Of a stretch of DNA of 64,000 bases, positions 7,894 through 17,898 are shown piece after piece. The position numbers and the translations under genes were made by a program. Source of the stretch: Flaviaestuariibacter sp. (GTDB lineage: Bacteria; Bacteroidota; Bacteroidia; Chitinophagales; Chitinophagaceae); the NCBI GenBank assembly GCA_025963645.1, contig JAOQAI010000008.1, positions 62,001 through 126,000 on the forward strand. Reading direction: 5' to 3'. Below the pieces are notes generated by a model. The model was not told the DNA's origin. It did no database searches and worked only from the letters and a program-made list of their open reading frames with translations. The first letter of the stretch is position 1. Every line of letters begins with the position of its first letter.

Positions 7894-9141
7894 ATGCCCG
7901 TTACAGAAGCAATTATATTAGCCGGGGGTTTAGGCACTCGTTTACGGGAAGCCGTTCCCAATCTTCCCAAATGCATGGCGCCGGTTGCGGGACGCCCTTT
8001 TATTTCCTATGTCATTGATGCCTTGCGAATGCAGGGAATTCAGCGTTTTATTTTTTCGTTAGGCTATAAATCAGAGGCGATAGAATCATACTTGTCAATT
8101 GAATATCCAACCTTGGATTATGTTTCTGTTATTGAAGAAGAACCCTTAGGCACAGGTGGTGGCATTCAACTTTGCTTAAAAGAAGTCCGTGGCGAAAATG
8201 TGCTTATCGCTAATGGTGATACGCTTTTCAAAATAAATCTTCAGGAGATGGAAACGCTCCACATGCAAAGCGGTTCAACATGCACGCTGGCATTAAAACC
8301 TATGCAAAATTTTGATCGGTATGGAGTTGTTTCTCTTTCAGAAAGCGGCAAAGTAAATGGTTTCCAGGAAAAGCAGTTTTATGCTGAAGGGATGATCAAC
8401 GGAGGAATATATCTTTTAAACAAGGAGAACTTCTTAAGGCATGGCTTCCCGGAAAAATTCTCATTTGAGAAAGAATTCCTGGAACTTTCGGCAGGAAAGG
8501 GTACGCTTTCTGGAAGTGTGCAAAACGGGTATTTTATAGATATCGGAATACCGGAAGACTTTAATAAAGCACAAATTGATTTGCAAAGGCCAGCCTTGGA
8601 TCTTAAGGTCATTGATAAAAGCTGGACATTATTCCTGGACCGTGATGGTGTGCTCAATAATGAACGGGTGGGTCATTATGTATTGCAATGGGACGAGTTT
8701 ATTTTTAGTCCCGGCGTTCTCGAATCATTTCGCCTTTTGAGTGAAAAATTTGGCCGGATCATCATCGTTACCAACCAAAGAGGCGTCTCTAAAGAGTTGA
8801 TGACGCTGGAAGATCTGCACCGGATTCATAATGAGATGCAAAAAGAAGTGAAAGCTGTCGGTGGGCACATTGACAGTATTTACTTCTGCACAGATAAAGA
8901 AAACACGTCATTTTACCGGAAACCAAATCCGGGAATGGCTTTGCAGGCGGTAACTGATTTTCCGGATATCGACCTTTCAAAGGCTATTATGGTAGGAAAT
9001 AAGCCCAGCGATGCCCGTTTTGGAAGGGCTGCGGGTGTTTATACCGTCTTTGTTACGACGACGAATCCTGACCAAACCTTCCCTCATCCAGACATTGACC
9101 TCATCTATCCTACCCTCCGCGACTTTGCGAACAGCCTCTAA
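7894..9141 (+). CDS. Fusion: heptose-1-P nucleotidyltransferase plus HAD phosphatase
   Basis: 415 residues in two domains. Residues ~1-232 form a nucleotidyltransferase (AIILAGGLGTRLREAVPN, PKCMAPVAGRPF, LIANGDTLF), most like HddC-type D-glycero-alpha-D-manno-heptose-1-phosphate guanylyltransferases. Residues ~240-415 form a HAD-IIIA phosphatase (LFLDRDGVLNNE, IVTNQRGVSKE, KPNPGMAL, MVGNKPSDARFGRAAG) as in GmhB, which removes the 7-phosphate of heptose bisphosphate. The Cys/His zinc loop of E. coli GmhB is absent. With gmhA upstream this covers isomerase, phosphatase and nucleotidyl transfer; the kinase (HddA or HldE type) is not in the window. GDP versus ADP as product is inferred, not proven. 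Confidence 0.87.
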   Translation: MPVTEAIILAGGLGTRLREAVPNLPKCMAPVAGRPFISYVIDALRMQGIQRFIFSLGYKSEAIESYLSIEYPTLDYVSVIEEEPLGTGGGIQLCLKEVRGENVLIANGDTLFKINLQEMETLHMQSGSTCTLALKPMQNFDRYGVVSLSESGKVNGFQEKQFYAEGMINGGIYLLNKENFLRHGFPEKFSFEKEFLELSAGKGTLSGSVQNGYFIDIGIPEDFNKAQIDLQRPALDLKVIDKSWTLFLDRDGVLNNERVGHYVLQWDEFIFSPGVLESFRLLSEKFGRIIIVTNQRGVSKELMTLEDLHRIHNEMQKEVKAVGGHIDSIYFCTDKENTSFYRKPNPGMALQAVTDFPDIDLSKAIMVGNKPSDARFGRAAGVYTVFVTTTNPDQTFPHPDIDLIYPTLRDFANSL

Positions 9142-9201
9142 TCTTAAGATACTATTTGAACTTAATTTCCGTTCTTAGTAGTGCATTTAAAGCGCTTGTC
9201 C

Positions 9202-10191
9202 GTGAAAAAAATCCTTTTACTCCTAATCACCATACTCTGCCTGCAGAACTTTGCTTCTGCACAAAAAATAGCTACTGCCGACTTGCGACAATTACGTCAA
9301 AAGGAAGATACCCTAAAACGTTTATCCGAAACTTTGACAATGGACAGCCTTACCGCAGGGCGTATGCGCAGTGATAGTCAGTTTGTACGTACACTTGTGC
9401 GCAGTCTTCAAACCAAAAACTCTTTCTATTACCCTTTCGATTCGGTACTGGGCGTTTCTAAATTATATGCTCCCGATAGCACATTCCGCATCTTCACGTG
9501 GCTGATGAATTTTGACGGGTATTATTCCCGCCAGCGTGGCGCTATTCAAATGCGGACGGCTGATGGTTCTTTAAAGTTGATTCCGCTCCGCGACTATTCC
9601 GAGTTTACTGACAATGCATTGGACTCGGTTCGCACAAAGGACAATTGGATCGGCGCTGTTTATTACAACATCATTAAGAACACTTGGAATGGAAAAAACT
9701 ATTACACCCTTTTTGGGCTCGATGATCACAGTGTGCGAAGCAAGAAGAAATGGATCGAAGTGCTTTCTTTTGACAGCAAAGGGCAACCGCTTTTTGGTGA
9801 AGTGCCTTTTACATTTGAAAAGGACAGCATTAAGCGTGCGCCACAACATCGCTTTTCTATTGAGTACAAAAAAGAAGCTACTACCTTGGTCAACTTTGTG
9901 GAAGAACAAGGGATGATACTCGTTGATCACCTTATCTCTGAAACAGATGAACCCGAACTGGCCTATACATTAGTTCCTGATGGTGACTCTGAAGCCTTCA
10001 GATGGGAACGCGGCAAATGGGTGCATGTTGATAAGGCTTTTACGTATAAGATCGATATGACGGGTGCCGATCCGTATTTAGGAAGACCGCCGGTGGGCGA
10101 TGAAATTCTGGACGCAAAAGGCAATCGTAATGAGGAGAAATTGAAGGTGAAGAGTGAGAATAATAAAGTGAAGGTGAAAAAGAAAGATTGA
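9202..10191 (+). CDS. Secreted protein of unknown function
   Basis: 329 residues from GTG 9202; an alternative GTG at 9181 adds seven residues. The 9202 start gives a clean signal peptide (MKKILLLLITILCLQNFASA|Q). The mature protein is soluble and mixed alpha/beta, with aromatic-rich segments FTWLMNFDGYYSRQRGAIQM and WNGKNYYTLFGLDDHS. It resembles secreted proteins of Bacteroidota without an assigned function, and I do not recognise a catalytic motif. The last ~17 residues are Lys/Glu/Val/Asn only and come from a stretch of DNA with a 7-bp period (10141-10188), suggesting the 3' end was extended by repeat expansion. Confidence 0.8.
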   Translation: MKKILLLLITILCLQNFASAQKIATADLRQLRQKEDTLKRLSETLTMDSLTAGRMRSDSQFVRTLVRSLQTKNSFYYPFDSVLGVSKLYAPDSTFRIFTWLMNFDGYYSRQRGAIQMRTADGSLKLIPLRDYSEFTDNALDSVRTKDNWIGAVYYNIIKNTWNGKNYYTLFGLDDHSVRSKKKWIEVLSFDSKGQPLFGEVPFTFEKDSIKRAPQHRFSIEYKKEATTLVNFVEEQGMILVDHLISETDEPELAYTLVPDGDSEAFRWERGKWVHVDKAFTYKIDMTGADPYLGRPPVGDEILDAKGNRNEEKLKVKSENNKVKVKKKD

Positions 10192-10223
10192 TTGAAATGA
10201 GTATTTCTCTTAGCGCTATAAAA

Positions 10224-11427
10224 TGTAATAGTTATTAGTTGATCTGACAGTTGAGGATTTTTCTTTTTTTAGTAATCAAAAGGGTTAGGATTAAAATTAG
10301 GCTGCAGATGAAGCTTGATTCAGCATTTTTTCTACAGCCAAGTTAAGCGATTCTATAAAGGTTTGCATCGGTGTTTTTCCATAACAATAACGCCCACTAT
10401 GGGGACGCTCTTCGTTATAGTGATTCATCCATTCATCCAGATCTGCTTGAAGTGCCGGCAAGTCTTGATAAAGCTTTTTACGAAACGTAACAGCGTAGAA
10501 CTCGTCTTGCATGGTGCGGTGCAGCCTTTCACAGATGCCGTTTGACTGAGGGTGGCGCACTTTTGTCTTACTGTGATCAATGCCTTCCAGTTGCAAATAG
10601 AGTTCATACTCATGATTCTCTGGTCTGCCGTTGAACTCTGATCCGCGGTCGGTAAGCATGCGTAGAATCGGTATCTGATGCTGGTCAAAGAAAGGTATAA
10701 CCTTGTCATTGAGTACGTCAGCTGAAGTGATGGCATGTTTGGAAGTATAGAGCTTTGCAAAAGCCACACGGCTGTAGGTATCAATGACGGTTTGCTGATA
10801 GATGCGTCCTACGCCTTTGATAGTGCCCACATAGTAGGTATCCTGGGACACCAGATAACCCGGGTGCTCCGTTTCTATTTCTCCATGGGCTTCCAGCTTC
10901 TCCCGCTTACGCTCCAGGGCAATGACCTGGGCTTCTGTAAGAATGAGCCCTTCCCCGGCCACACGGGCCTCCAGTGCTTTTAAACGCTTTTCAAACACCT
11001 CCAGATCGTGGCGCTGCCACACGCACCTGACTCCGGCAGGAGAAAGGAAGATGCCTTGTTTGCGCAGTTCGTTACAGACCCTTGCCTGCCCGTATGCCGG
11101 ATAGTCAAAAGCCATCTTTACGACCGCTTCCTCTACTTCGGGCTCCACCCTGTTTTTAGGAATGGGTTTGCGGCGGGAGATCTCACGAAGGGCTTCTTCT
11201 CCGCCAGTGTTATAAAGCTCTTTGATACGGTAAAAACTGTCACGGCTGGTGCCCATTAGCTTACAGGCACGCGTTACATTGCTTAACTGCTCCGCTAAAT
11301 TGAGCAGCCCTACCCGGGATTTGATTAACTTAGTCTCTGAGTTCATGATCTGACATTTTGGGGTTATTAAATAAGTGTGGTTACTTAAATTTAATCCCAA
11401 TTGTCAGATCAACTCTTAACTTCTACA
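10224..11427 (-). mobile_element. IS481-family insertion sequence
   Basis: A 1204-bp element bounded by imperfect inverted repeats of 26 bp (10224-10249 and 11402-11427), 22 of 26 positions matching, with TGT...ACA ends and a shared core AGTTGATCTGACA. It encodes one DDE transposase on the minus strand. No convincing target duplication is visible: the left flank ends TATAAAA and the right flank begins AATAATG. The right end lies 4 bp from the hairpin that terminates lepA. The transposase is full length, so the element may still be active. Confidence 0.88.
10297..11346 (-). CDS. IS481-family transposase
   Basis: 349 residues from the preferred ATG at 11346; a longer version would start at 11400. 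The N-terminal helix-turn-helix part ([20 protein letters not shown]) binds the ends. A middle region with [15 protein letters not shown] precedes the rve integrase core with [14 protein letters not shown] (first Asp), [11 protein letters not shown] (second Asp) and [16 protein letters not shown] (Glu). [13 protein letters not shown] closes the core. The layout is that of IS481 single-ORF transposases, which act without a programmed frameshift. It reads away from lepA. Confidence 0.92.
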   Translation of the reverse strand: MNSETKLIKSRVGLLNLAEQLSNVTRACKLMGTSRDSFYRIKELYNTGGEEALREISRRKPIPKNRVEPEVEEAVVKMAFDYPAYGQARVCNELRKQGIFLSPAGVRCVWQRHDLEVFEKRLKALEARVAGEGLILTEAQVIALERKREKLEAHGEIETEHPGYLVSQDTYYVGTIKGVGRIYQQTVIDTYSRVAFAKLYTSKHAITSADVLNDKVIPFFDQHQIPILRMLTDRGSEFNGRPENHEYELYLQLEGIDHSKTKVRHPQSNGICERLHRTMQDEFYAVTFRKKLYQDLPALQADLDEWMNHYNEERPHSGRYCYGKTPMQTFIESLNLAVEKMLNQASSAA

Positions 11428-11430
11428 AAT

Positions 11431-11468
11431 AATGAAAATGCCTGTAGTGTACTACAGGCATTTTCATT
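11431..11468. terminator. lepA terminator, 17-bp perfect hairpin
   Basis: Arms 11431-11447 and 11452-11468 are perfect complements with loop TGTA. The inner part is GC-rich and the outer part A/T-rich, giving a U-rich end on the minus strand 17 bp after the lepA stop. The symmetry would also stop transcription from the IS side. Confidence 0.9.
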
Positions 11469-11485
11469 ATAATAATCAGTAAAGC

Positions 11486-13273
11486 TTAGTCAAGTTTCAA
11501 AACAGCCAAAAACGCTTCCTGCGGAACTTCTACGTTTCCAATCTGGCGCATCCGCTTCTTCCCTTCTTTTTGCTTTTCTAATAGTTTCCGTTTACGGCTA
11601 ATATCACCACCATAACATTTCGCGGTAACATCTTTACGCATTGCCGAAATTGTTTCCCGGGAAATAACTTTAGCGCCTACAGCTGCTTGTATGGCGATCT
11701 GGAACTGTTGACGAGGTAATAACTCTTTCAATTTTTCACACAATTTGCGGCCAAAGTCTTGCGCCCTGCTTCGGTGGATCAACGCACTCAAGGCATCCAC
11801 TTTTTCATTGTTCAACAAAATATCCATCTTTACGATGTCCGCCTGGCGGTAATCCAACGGGTGATAGTCGAAAGAGGCATAACCACGTGTCTGGCTTTTT
11901 AGTTTATCGTAGAAGTCGAATACGATTTCAGTCAATGGCATTTCAAAGGACAATTCAACCCGTGTAGGCGTCAAATAGCTTTGCGAAGTAAGAATGCCGC
12001 GCTTGCCCAAACAAAGCGTCATAATATTGCCAATATATTCCGGCTTAGTAATGATCTGCGCTTTGATGAATGGTTCTTCAATCCGATCGGTCTTTACCGG
12101 TTCCGGCATTTCCGAAGGGTTATTAATAATGATCTTTTCGCCTTTGGTTGTATAGCCGATAAAACTTACGTTAGGAACGGTTGTTATCACCGTTTGATTG
12201 AATTCGCGTTCCAATCGCTCCTGGATTATCTCCATGTGCAGCAAACCAAGGAAGCCGCAACGGAAACCGAACCCCAAAGCTTGCGAGGTTTCCAATTCGT
12301 AAATCAAAGAAGCATCATTCAGCTGCAATTTATCCATGCAGTCGCGCAGTTCTTCAAATTCGTCTGTATTAACCGGGAAGATGCCGGCAAATACCATTGG
12401 CTTCACTTCCTGGAAGCCTTTAATGATTTCTTGAGTAGGATTGACCGCATTAGTAATGGTATCACCAACTTTCACTTCTTTAGCGTTCTTGATGCCGGTG
12501 ATGATATAACCCACATCACCAGTCTTTACTTCTGGACGTGATTCTAAGCCCAATTTTAATATACCTACTTCATCCGCTTCGTACACCTGGTCGGTTGATA
12601 CGAACTTTACCTTATCCCCCTTTTTGATAACGCCATTTACTACGCGGTAATAAACGATGATACCGCGAAAGGAATTAAAAACCGAATCGAAGATGAGGGC
12701 TTGAAGTGGTGCATCCGTTTTACCTTTTGGAGCAGGGATCCGGTCAACGATTGCTTCTAAAATACCTTCAATACCAATACCGGTACGACCGCTTGCCAAT
12801 AAAATATCGTCCGGTTTACAGCCGATAAGATCAATGATCTGGTCCCTCACTTCTTCGATCATGGCGCCATCCATATCAATTTTATTGATAACAGGAATGA
12901 TCTCAAGGTCATTTTCAATAGCCAGGTACAGATTGGAAATGGTTTGCGCCTGAATCCCTTGCGTAGCATCAACCAGTAGCAGAACACCTTCACAAGCGGC
13001 TAAAGCCCTGCTCACCTCATAGCTAAAATCAACATGCCCTGGTGTATCAATAAGATTAAGTGTGTATTTTTCGCCTTTGTGTACATGATTGATCTGGATC
13101 GCATGACTCTTAATGGTAATCCCCTTCTCCCGCTCCAAATCCATGTCGTCAAGCACTTGGTCCATCATCTGCCGTTCAGAGATGGTATTGGTACTTTGCA
13201 ATAACCGGTCGGCCAGAGTGCTTTTACCGTGATCAATATGTGCGATGATGCAGAAATTCCGGATATTTTTCAT
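11486..13273 (-). CDS. lepA: Elongation factor 4 (LepA)
   Basis: 595 residues, the normal length. GTPase motifs: G1 [17 protein letters not shown]3 [19 protein letters not shown]4 NKIDM. The LepA-specific C-terminal end shows [22 protein letters not shown]4 is a ribosome-binding GTPase that back-translocates or rescues stalled ribosomes, chiefly under ionic stress or during initiation. It stands alone: a -7 box lies upstream and a perfect hairpin terminator downstream, beyond which lies the IS element. Confidence 0.97.
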   Translation of the reverse strand: MKNIRNFCIIAHIDHGKSTLADRLLQSTNTISERQMMDQVLDDMDLEREKGITIKSHAIQINHVHKGEKYTLNLIDTPGHVDFSYEVSRALAACEGVLLLVDATQGIQAQTISNLYLAIENDLEIIPVINKIDMDGAMIEEVRDQIIDLIGCKPDDILLASGRTGIGIEGILEAIVDRIPAPKGKTDAPLQALIFDSVFNSFRGIIVYYRVVNGVIKKGDKVKFVSTDQVYEADEVGILKLGLESRPEVKTGDVGYIITGIKNAKEVKVGDTITNAVNPTQEIIKGFQEVKPMVFAGIFPVNTDEFEELRDCMDKLQLNDASLIYELETSQALGFGFRCGFLGLLHMEIIQERLEREFNQTVITTVPNVSFIGYTTKGEKIIINNPSEMPEPVKTDRIEEPFIKAQIITKPEYIGNIMTLCLGKRGILTSQSYLTPTRVELSFEMPLTEIVFDFYDKLKSQTRGYASFDYHPLDYRQADIVKMDILLNNEKVDALSALIHRSRAQDFGRKLCEKLKELLPRQQFQIAIQAAVGAKVISRETISAMRKDVTAKCYGGDISRKRKLLEKQKEGKKRMRQIGNVEVPQEAFLAVLKLD

Positions 13274-13299
13274 TCAGCGTACCTCAAAAATTTGAAGGG

Positions 13300-13307
13300 C
13301 AAAGGTA
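13300..13307 (-). promoter_or_regulatory. -7 box for lepA
   Basis: Minus-strand TACCTTTG, a perfect TAnnTTTG, 26 nt before the lepA ATG. I do not see a clear TTTG at -33. Confidence 0.5.
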
Positions 13308-13402
13308 GCTAAATGTAGCCGCTAATCTTGAATTTGCTGTTAATTCCTATCTTGTAACTTAGTCACAATACTTTCAAAAATCATTATTCCTCGCAACGCA
13401 GC

Positions 13403-14199
13403 ATGAAGCAAAAAATCAAGTGTTTAATTATTAAAAGCGGTTATTACGATTATTTAAAATACAGTCACCTTTTTAAGCTTTATGAAAAATTCTTTAAGCC
13501 GCAGGTGGCCAAAAATGCCCAGCGGGAAGACACCTTTTACCAATCTTTTTTAAGGAAGTGTCCCTTAATTTTTGATATTGGAGCAAACGATGGTCATAAA
13601 ACAGAGGCCTTTTTAAAACTAGCTGACCAAGTGGTTTGTTGTGAGCCAGATGAAAGAAACTTTAGTATCTTAAAAACTCGCTTCCGGAATAGGCAAAAGA
13701 ATATAAAATTAGAAAGAGTAGCATTAAGTAGCACCATTGGTCAGCAAGGTATGTATATCCATCAAACAGGGTCTGCTTTCAATACGCTTAACCCAAAATT
13801 CAAATCAATAACAGAGGCTGATGATTTAGAGCGTTGGACCGAAAAAATAAAATTCAATAGTGTCGTTAAAGTGTCAACCGTAACACTGGATATTTTGATT
13901 GAAAAATACGGTCTCCCTACTTCATAAAGATAGATGTGGAAGGCTATGAATTAGAAGTGATCAAAGGCCTTTCCCGGCCTGTGCCTTTTATTAGCCTGGA
14001 GTGTTTGTTTCCTGAGTTTCGTGATGAATTAGAAGAGATCATTCTGCTTTTACGAAATATAGATGACCGGATATTATTTAATGTCTCGTTGCATGAAAAG
14101 CTCTTAATGGAAAACTTTGTGACGATGGAGATACTCAAAGAATTCTTAAACCATTTTAAAGAACCACATTTTGAGTTGATCGTACAAATGGTCACTTAA
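13403..14199 (+). pseudogene. FkbM-family methyltransferase, frameshifted
   Basis: The first frame (13403-13927) gives an N-terminal SAM-binding part with LIFDIGANDGHKTEAFL, then ends at TAA just after KYGLP. The +1 frame continues at once with YFIKIDVEGYELEVIKGL, the FkbM hallmark, and runs to 14199. Restoring one base near 13916-13918 (CCC-TAC to CCCT-TAC) yields an uninterrupted ~265-residue protein. FkbM-type enzymes O-methylate sugars or other hydroxyls, fitting this polysaccharide patch. Either the gene is inactivated or the base is a sequence error; the sequence alone cannot tell. The 3' end overlaps the convergent transferase gene by 8 bp. Confidence 0.85.
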
Positions 14200-15220
14200 T
14201 AACCCCTAATTCTTTCAAAGCTCCTGTAAGACATCCACCAGACGTAATTTTGACAGCTAATGCCCTGCAATTCTGCTGCATTTGCACGTAGGCTTCTTCA
14301 GATATATTTTCAATCTTATTGCTTATTTCATCTAACGCGCCAACCGTGAAGCCTATATTGTATTTTTTTATTAATTCAGCTGCTGCGGCATCATGGTGAC
14401 ATATGATGGGAAGTGATGAAATAATGTATAGCGAAAGCTTGTGAGGACTATTATACTTATTATAAGCACCATGATACCCATACATTTTATCCATACTCAT
14501 CCCATCCCAAACCAAACCAAAAGAGCCTTCGATTACAAAAGGCAAATTTTCAGGTTGATATACGCCTTTAAAAAGCACATTTCTAAATCCAACAAAAGCA
14601 TTGGATTTAGAGTTGCCATAAAGTTTAAAAATAGTATTTGTTGAAACATTAGGTAGTTGCCAAATAAATTGAGCTTTATCAAAATTTCCGGCAAATGCTA
14701 CTATATCTTTCTTCTTCCTTACTTCTTGAACTGTGGCTGCCAAAAAGTCAAAAAACTCACACATTACAATAGTCTTATTATATAACTCACTCTGAAGCCA
14801 TTGCTTCATTGATGTGTTATGAACAATAAATTTTTCAAAATGTAACCAAAAGGCTTTTTCCTTCGTCAAAAGCTCTCTATCGCCATCTCTGAGACCCTCA
14901 ATATCGCCGATAAAACATGCTACGGTAATAGACTTTCGGTACTGCGAAATACATTTTACGAGCCAGTTAGATAATTGTGAATGTAAAGGATGTATAAATA
15001 CAATCACTGCATTGGTAGGTAACGTCGTTAACCATCGTAATAGAAATCCGAAACGAACCAACTTGGCATATATTGAATAAGAATTAGGTTGGGGGAAAAC
15101 AAGGGGCTTAAAATTTAAAGAAACCAAGACTCTTTCCGCATCCTTAAAACCAACACCTCCGTGGGTGAATGTATCTGTCAAATGTTGTTGGATAAAAAAA
15201 AGTCTGTTTTTACTCATCAC
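14192..15220 (-). CDS. Gtf3-like glycosyltransferase (GT113-type)
   Basis: 342 residues. The C-terminal half has the pattern of Gtf3/galactofuranosyltransferase-like proteins: IVAFAGNFDKAQFIWQLP, FKLYGNS, LPFVIEGSFGLVWDGMS, the strongly conserved YNKYNSPHKLSLYI, then LPIICHHDAAAAELIKKYNI. Such enzymes add glucose, galactose or galactofuranose to surface glycans or glycoproteins; the sugar here is unknown. Its start overlaps the flippase stop by 4 bp, so it is translated from the same transcript. Base composition is AT-rich compared with the flanking housekeeping genes. Confidence 0.8.
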   Translation of the reverse strand: MMSKNRLFFIQQHLTDTFTHGGVGFKDAERVLVSLNFKPLVFPQPNSYSIYAKLVRFGFLLRWLTTLPTNAVIVFIHPLHSQLSNWLVKCISQYRKSITVACFIGDIEGLRDGDRELLTKEKAFWLHFEKFIVHNTSMKQWLQSELYNKTIVMCEFFDFLAATVQEVRKKKDIVAFAGNFDKAQFIWQLPNVSTNTIFKLYGNSKSNAFVGFRNVLFKGVYQPENLPFVIEGSFGLVWDGMSMDKMYGYHGAYNKYNSPHKLSLYIISSLPIICHHDAAAAELIKKYNIGFTVGALDEISNKIENISEEAYVQMQQNCRALAVKITSGGCLTGALKELGVIK

Positions 15221-16707
15221 AATGACTTTTGAATTCTAATTAAAAATGATTCGTAAAGCGATCGTGCAATGGAATTTTTAAAAATCTTTAAAAGAGAAAA
15301 ACAATAAACCAGCAGACATAGACTAACTGCCAAAACCACTTTAATAATACTATCATGAAATAAAGAATTAATCCAATAGATTATTGGTATAAAAGCTAAG
15401 GAAGAAAAGAAAGCTTGCCAAAAAGTTGATGCTTTAATAAGCTCAATATATCCTGTAATCCTCCTAACATAAACAAGGTTCAATGTAAGAACACTAATTT
15501 CCGAAAGCATTATAGCAATAGAAGCACCAGAACTTCCAACAAATGAATTGAAACTTATAGCAGCAATGATATATACTAACATTCCCAGCACCAAACTTTT
15601 TAAAATCTGACCATCCTTATTGTATGGCATTAATACTTGCTTATTCAAAAACAGGCTAAATGATTTAATAAACGGCAAAAAACAAAGAATCATTAAATTA
15701 GTAGCTACTATATGATGCCCTTCCCCCAAATAAAAAGTCGTAAAATCCTTTGCAATCAAAAGAAATCCAAATCCCATTGGAATTGTAATTAAGAAAATCA
15801 GCTCCGAAGAAAAGCTGAAAGTAAATTTTGATCTTTCAAACTTTTCCTCTTTAATTAAGTGCACGGCATTTGGGTAAAAAACTAAAAAAGAGTCTGTAAT
15901 TAATGCAGTTGAAATACGCACAATCTTCATTGCAAATGCATAATAAGCTACAGCAGCGGTTGTGCTTAACAGGCCTAATAATACATTATCTAACAAAAGT
16001 GGAACACTATATGTCAAGCTAATGAGGTAAACTGTAAATACTTGTCGAACATGACCTTTTAAATCAATTCTGCGAAACCTCAATTTTACCTCTGAGAACA
16101 TATTCTTAAAATTCCATAAAATATTTAGGATCGCCGAAACACAAATAATTCCGTAGTATATAATAAAATCATCAGGGGCATTTACTAAAAGAAATAATGA
16201 AATCAAACCCAGGACTCTTGTTATGAGGGTTCTTATAGTAATGTATTGAAACTTCTCCGTTCCCCAGAAGTACCATTCACAGGAAAAAGCATTCACCAAT
16301 AAAAAAGAGAATGAAAAGAGCAACAAACGTGAATCGCCTATTTTATTATAAAGAAAAAATACTAAAACACTATATATTATTATCGAAATGAGGGAAGTAA
16401 TCAGGTGTAAGGACAACAATTCAGACACTAACTTATCCAATGCCGCCTTATCATTGCGCTTTCGGGCAACTTCCCGTATGCCATAGGAAACGATACCGAA
16501 TTCCGCAATTACGATAAAATAATAGGTCAGGGAATCAATGAAACTAACACTGCCGATTCCTGACGGATTTAAAACACGGGAAATATAAGGTATAGAAAGA
16601 AGCGGGAAAGCCATCTGGCTAATAGACAGTAAGAAATTATAAACCAGGTTCTTTTTCAGACTCACTCCAGATGATTTTAAACTCCCTTTAAAAGTTGTTA
16701 CAAACAT
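15217..16707 (-). CDS. Wzx-type polysaccharide flippase
   Basis: 496 residues with about 12-14 hydrophobic helices over the whole length, typical of the oligosaccharide flippase (MATE/MVF-like) group. The N-terminus LSISQMAFPLLSIPYISRVLNPSGIGSVSF is diagnostic for Wzx. It would move lipid-linked repeat units across the inner membrane. It is first in a two-gene minus-strand unit with the Gtf3-like transferase. Composition is clearly AT-rich, which is usual for these fast-exchanging genes. Confidence 0.9.
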   Translation of the reverse strand: MFVTTFKGSLKSSGVSLKKNLVYNFLLSISQMAFPLLSIPYISRVLNPSGIGSVSFIDSLTYYFIVIAEFGIVSYGIREVARKRNDKAALDKLVSELLSLHLITSLISIIIYSVLVFFLYNKIGDSRLLLFSFSFLLVNAFSCEWYFWGTEKFQYITIRTLITRVLGLISLFLLVNAPDDFIIYYGIICVSAILNILWNFKNMFSEVKLRFRRIDLKGHVRQVFTVYLISLTYSVPLLLDNVLLGLLSTTAAVAYYAFAMKIVRISTALITDSFLVFYPNAVHLIKEEKFERSKFTFSFSSELIFLITIPMGFGFLLIAKDFTTFYLGEGHHIVATNLMILCFLPFIKSFSLFLNKQVLMPYNKDGQILKSLVLGMLVYIIAAISFNSFVGSSGASIAIMLSEISVLTLNLVYVRRITGYIELIKASTFWQAFFSSLAFIPIIYWINSLFHDSIIKVVLAVSLCLLVYCFSLLKIFKNSIARSLYESFLIRIQKSL

Positions 16708-16806
16708 ATATATATTAGCCTGCGTTATGGCGAAAGTATATTTTCAAGCAGCGGCATTTAAAACAAAAAATGATTGCAGGTTTATTGACCTGGATATTTA
16801 ATTGCT

Positions 16807-17898
16807 GTGATGAAGAAAGAAAATTTATCTATACTTCGGTGCCCCGTTACAAGAGAAGTACTAACCCTGAAGGTAATAGAGTCTGCAATTGTATCTTACA
16901 GTAACAAGGATGAAAAAATCATCTCGCAAGGGATATTAACCGGTAAGAGCGGGTGGATATACCCCGTAATAGACGGCATTCCTAGGATGATCGTAGAGGC
17001 CTTTCTGGACTATGATGTTTTTTTTGCGAAACATCTTAAAGATTATTCACAAAAAAAAATGTATCTGCTCCAAGAATATGGGGATTTGGTAAAATATATT
17101 GTTACAAAAAACAAAAGGACTAAGGAAAGTTTTAAGCAGGAATGGAATCTTTATAATTATGAGGAAGACAAAACCTGGGATGAAGCACCAGAAGGCATGC
17201 TTAAGCGTTTTTTTATAGAAACAGATGAATCAGTTACTTCAATAAAGGGCAAAATTATTTTCGATGCTGGTTGCGGCAACGGCTTACTTGACTCCTTAAT
17301 AGCCAATTGTGGGGCAACGGTAGTTGCTATGGATTTCAGTGAAAGCATCATTCCGGCTTTTAAAAGAAACAAGCAAGAGAACGCCTTTTTTATCCAGGGG
17401 GATGTTCAATTTCCACCTGTCGCCTTCCAATATTTTGATATTGTGCATTGCAGTGGTGTTTTGATTCATACAAATAACCCTGAACTATCCTTCTCTAAGT
17501 TAGTACCATGTATTAAGCCTATAGGAAAGTTCAGCGTATGGCTTTACCATCCACGAGAAAACCTCATTCATAATACCTTTAATAAAGTGCGGCGCGTTAC
17601 GTCTAAGCTCCCATTGAAGCTTCAGTTTTATTTGTACTCCCTAACACTTTTACCCATGAGTTTTATTGTTAAGAAGCTTAAGGGAAATAAGCAAAACCCC
17701 AGAGAGATGATGATCGATCTTTTGGATTGGTTATCTCCGGAATTTCGTTGGGAGCTTACACATGAAGAAGTAACAGCTTGGTATATGAAATATGGCTTTC
17801 ATTCTATAAAGGTCACAACCACTAATCTTTTCGGATTTAACATAATCGGAGTGAAAGATTCTCAACCTTTGGCCAATACTACCGGCAGGCAATTATGA
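16807..17898 (+). CDS. SAM-dependent methyltransferase with Trm112-like N-terminus
   Basis: 363 residues (ATG 16810 is an alternative one codon inside). The N-terminal ~65 residues resemble a Trm112/UPF0434 domain (SILRCPVTREVLTL... GWIYPVIDGIPRM), with only one of the usual paired Cys visible. A class I methyltransferase follows: motif I IIFDAGCGNGLLDSLIA, acidic end of beta-2 in VVAMDFSES, post-motif GDVQFPP and FDIVHCSGVLIH. It probably methylates a sugar or lipid in this polysaccharide patch. The stop overlaps the next ATG by 4 bp (ATGA). Confidence 0.83.
   Translation: MMKKENLSILRCPVTREVLTLKVIESAIVSYSNKDEKIISQGILTGKSGWIYPVIDGIPRMIVEAFLDYDVFFAKHLKDYSQKKMYLLQEYGDLVKYIVTKNKRTKESFKQEWNLYNYEEDKTWDEAPEGMLKRFFIETDESVTSIKGKIIFDAGCGNGLLDSLIANCGATVVAMDFSESIIPAFKRNKQENAFFIQGDVQFPPVAFQYFDIVHCSGVLIHTNNPELSFSKLVPCIKPIGKFSVWLYHPRENLIHNTFNKVRRVTSKLPLKLQFYLYSLTLLPMSFIVKKLKGNKQNPREMMIDLLDWLSPEFRWELTHEEVTAWYMKYGFHSIKVTTTNLFGFNIIGVKDSQPLANTTGRQL

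Noticed and set aside
10224..11427. Target-site duplication of the IS element
   Set aside because: Flanks TATAAAA and AATAATG share no more than two bases next to the ends.
11981..12541. 186-residue plus-strand ORF within lepA
   Set aside because: It is antisense to conserved LepA sequence and shows no protein-like hydrophobic pattern.
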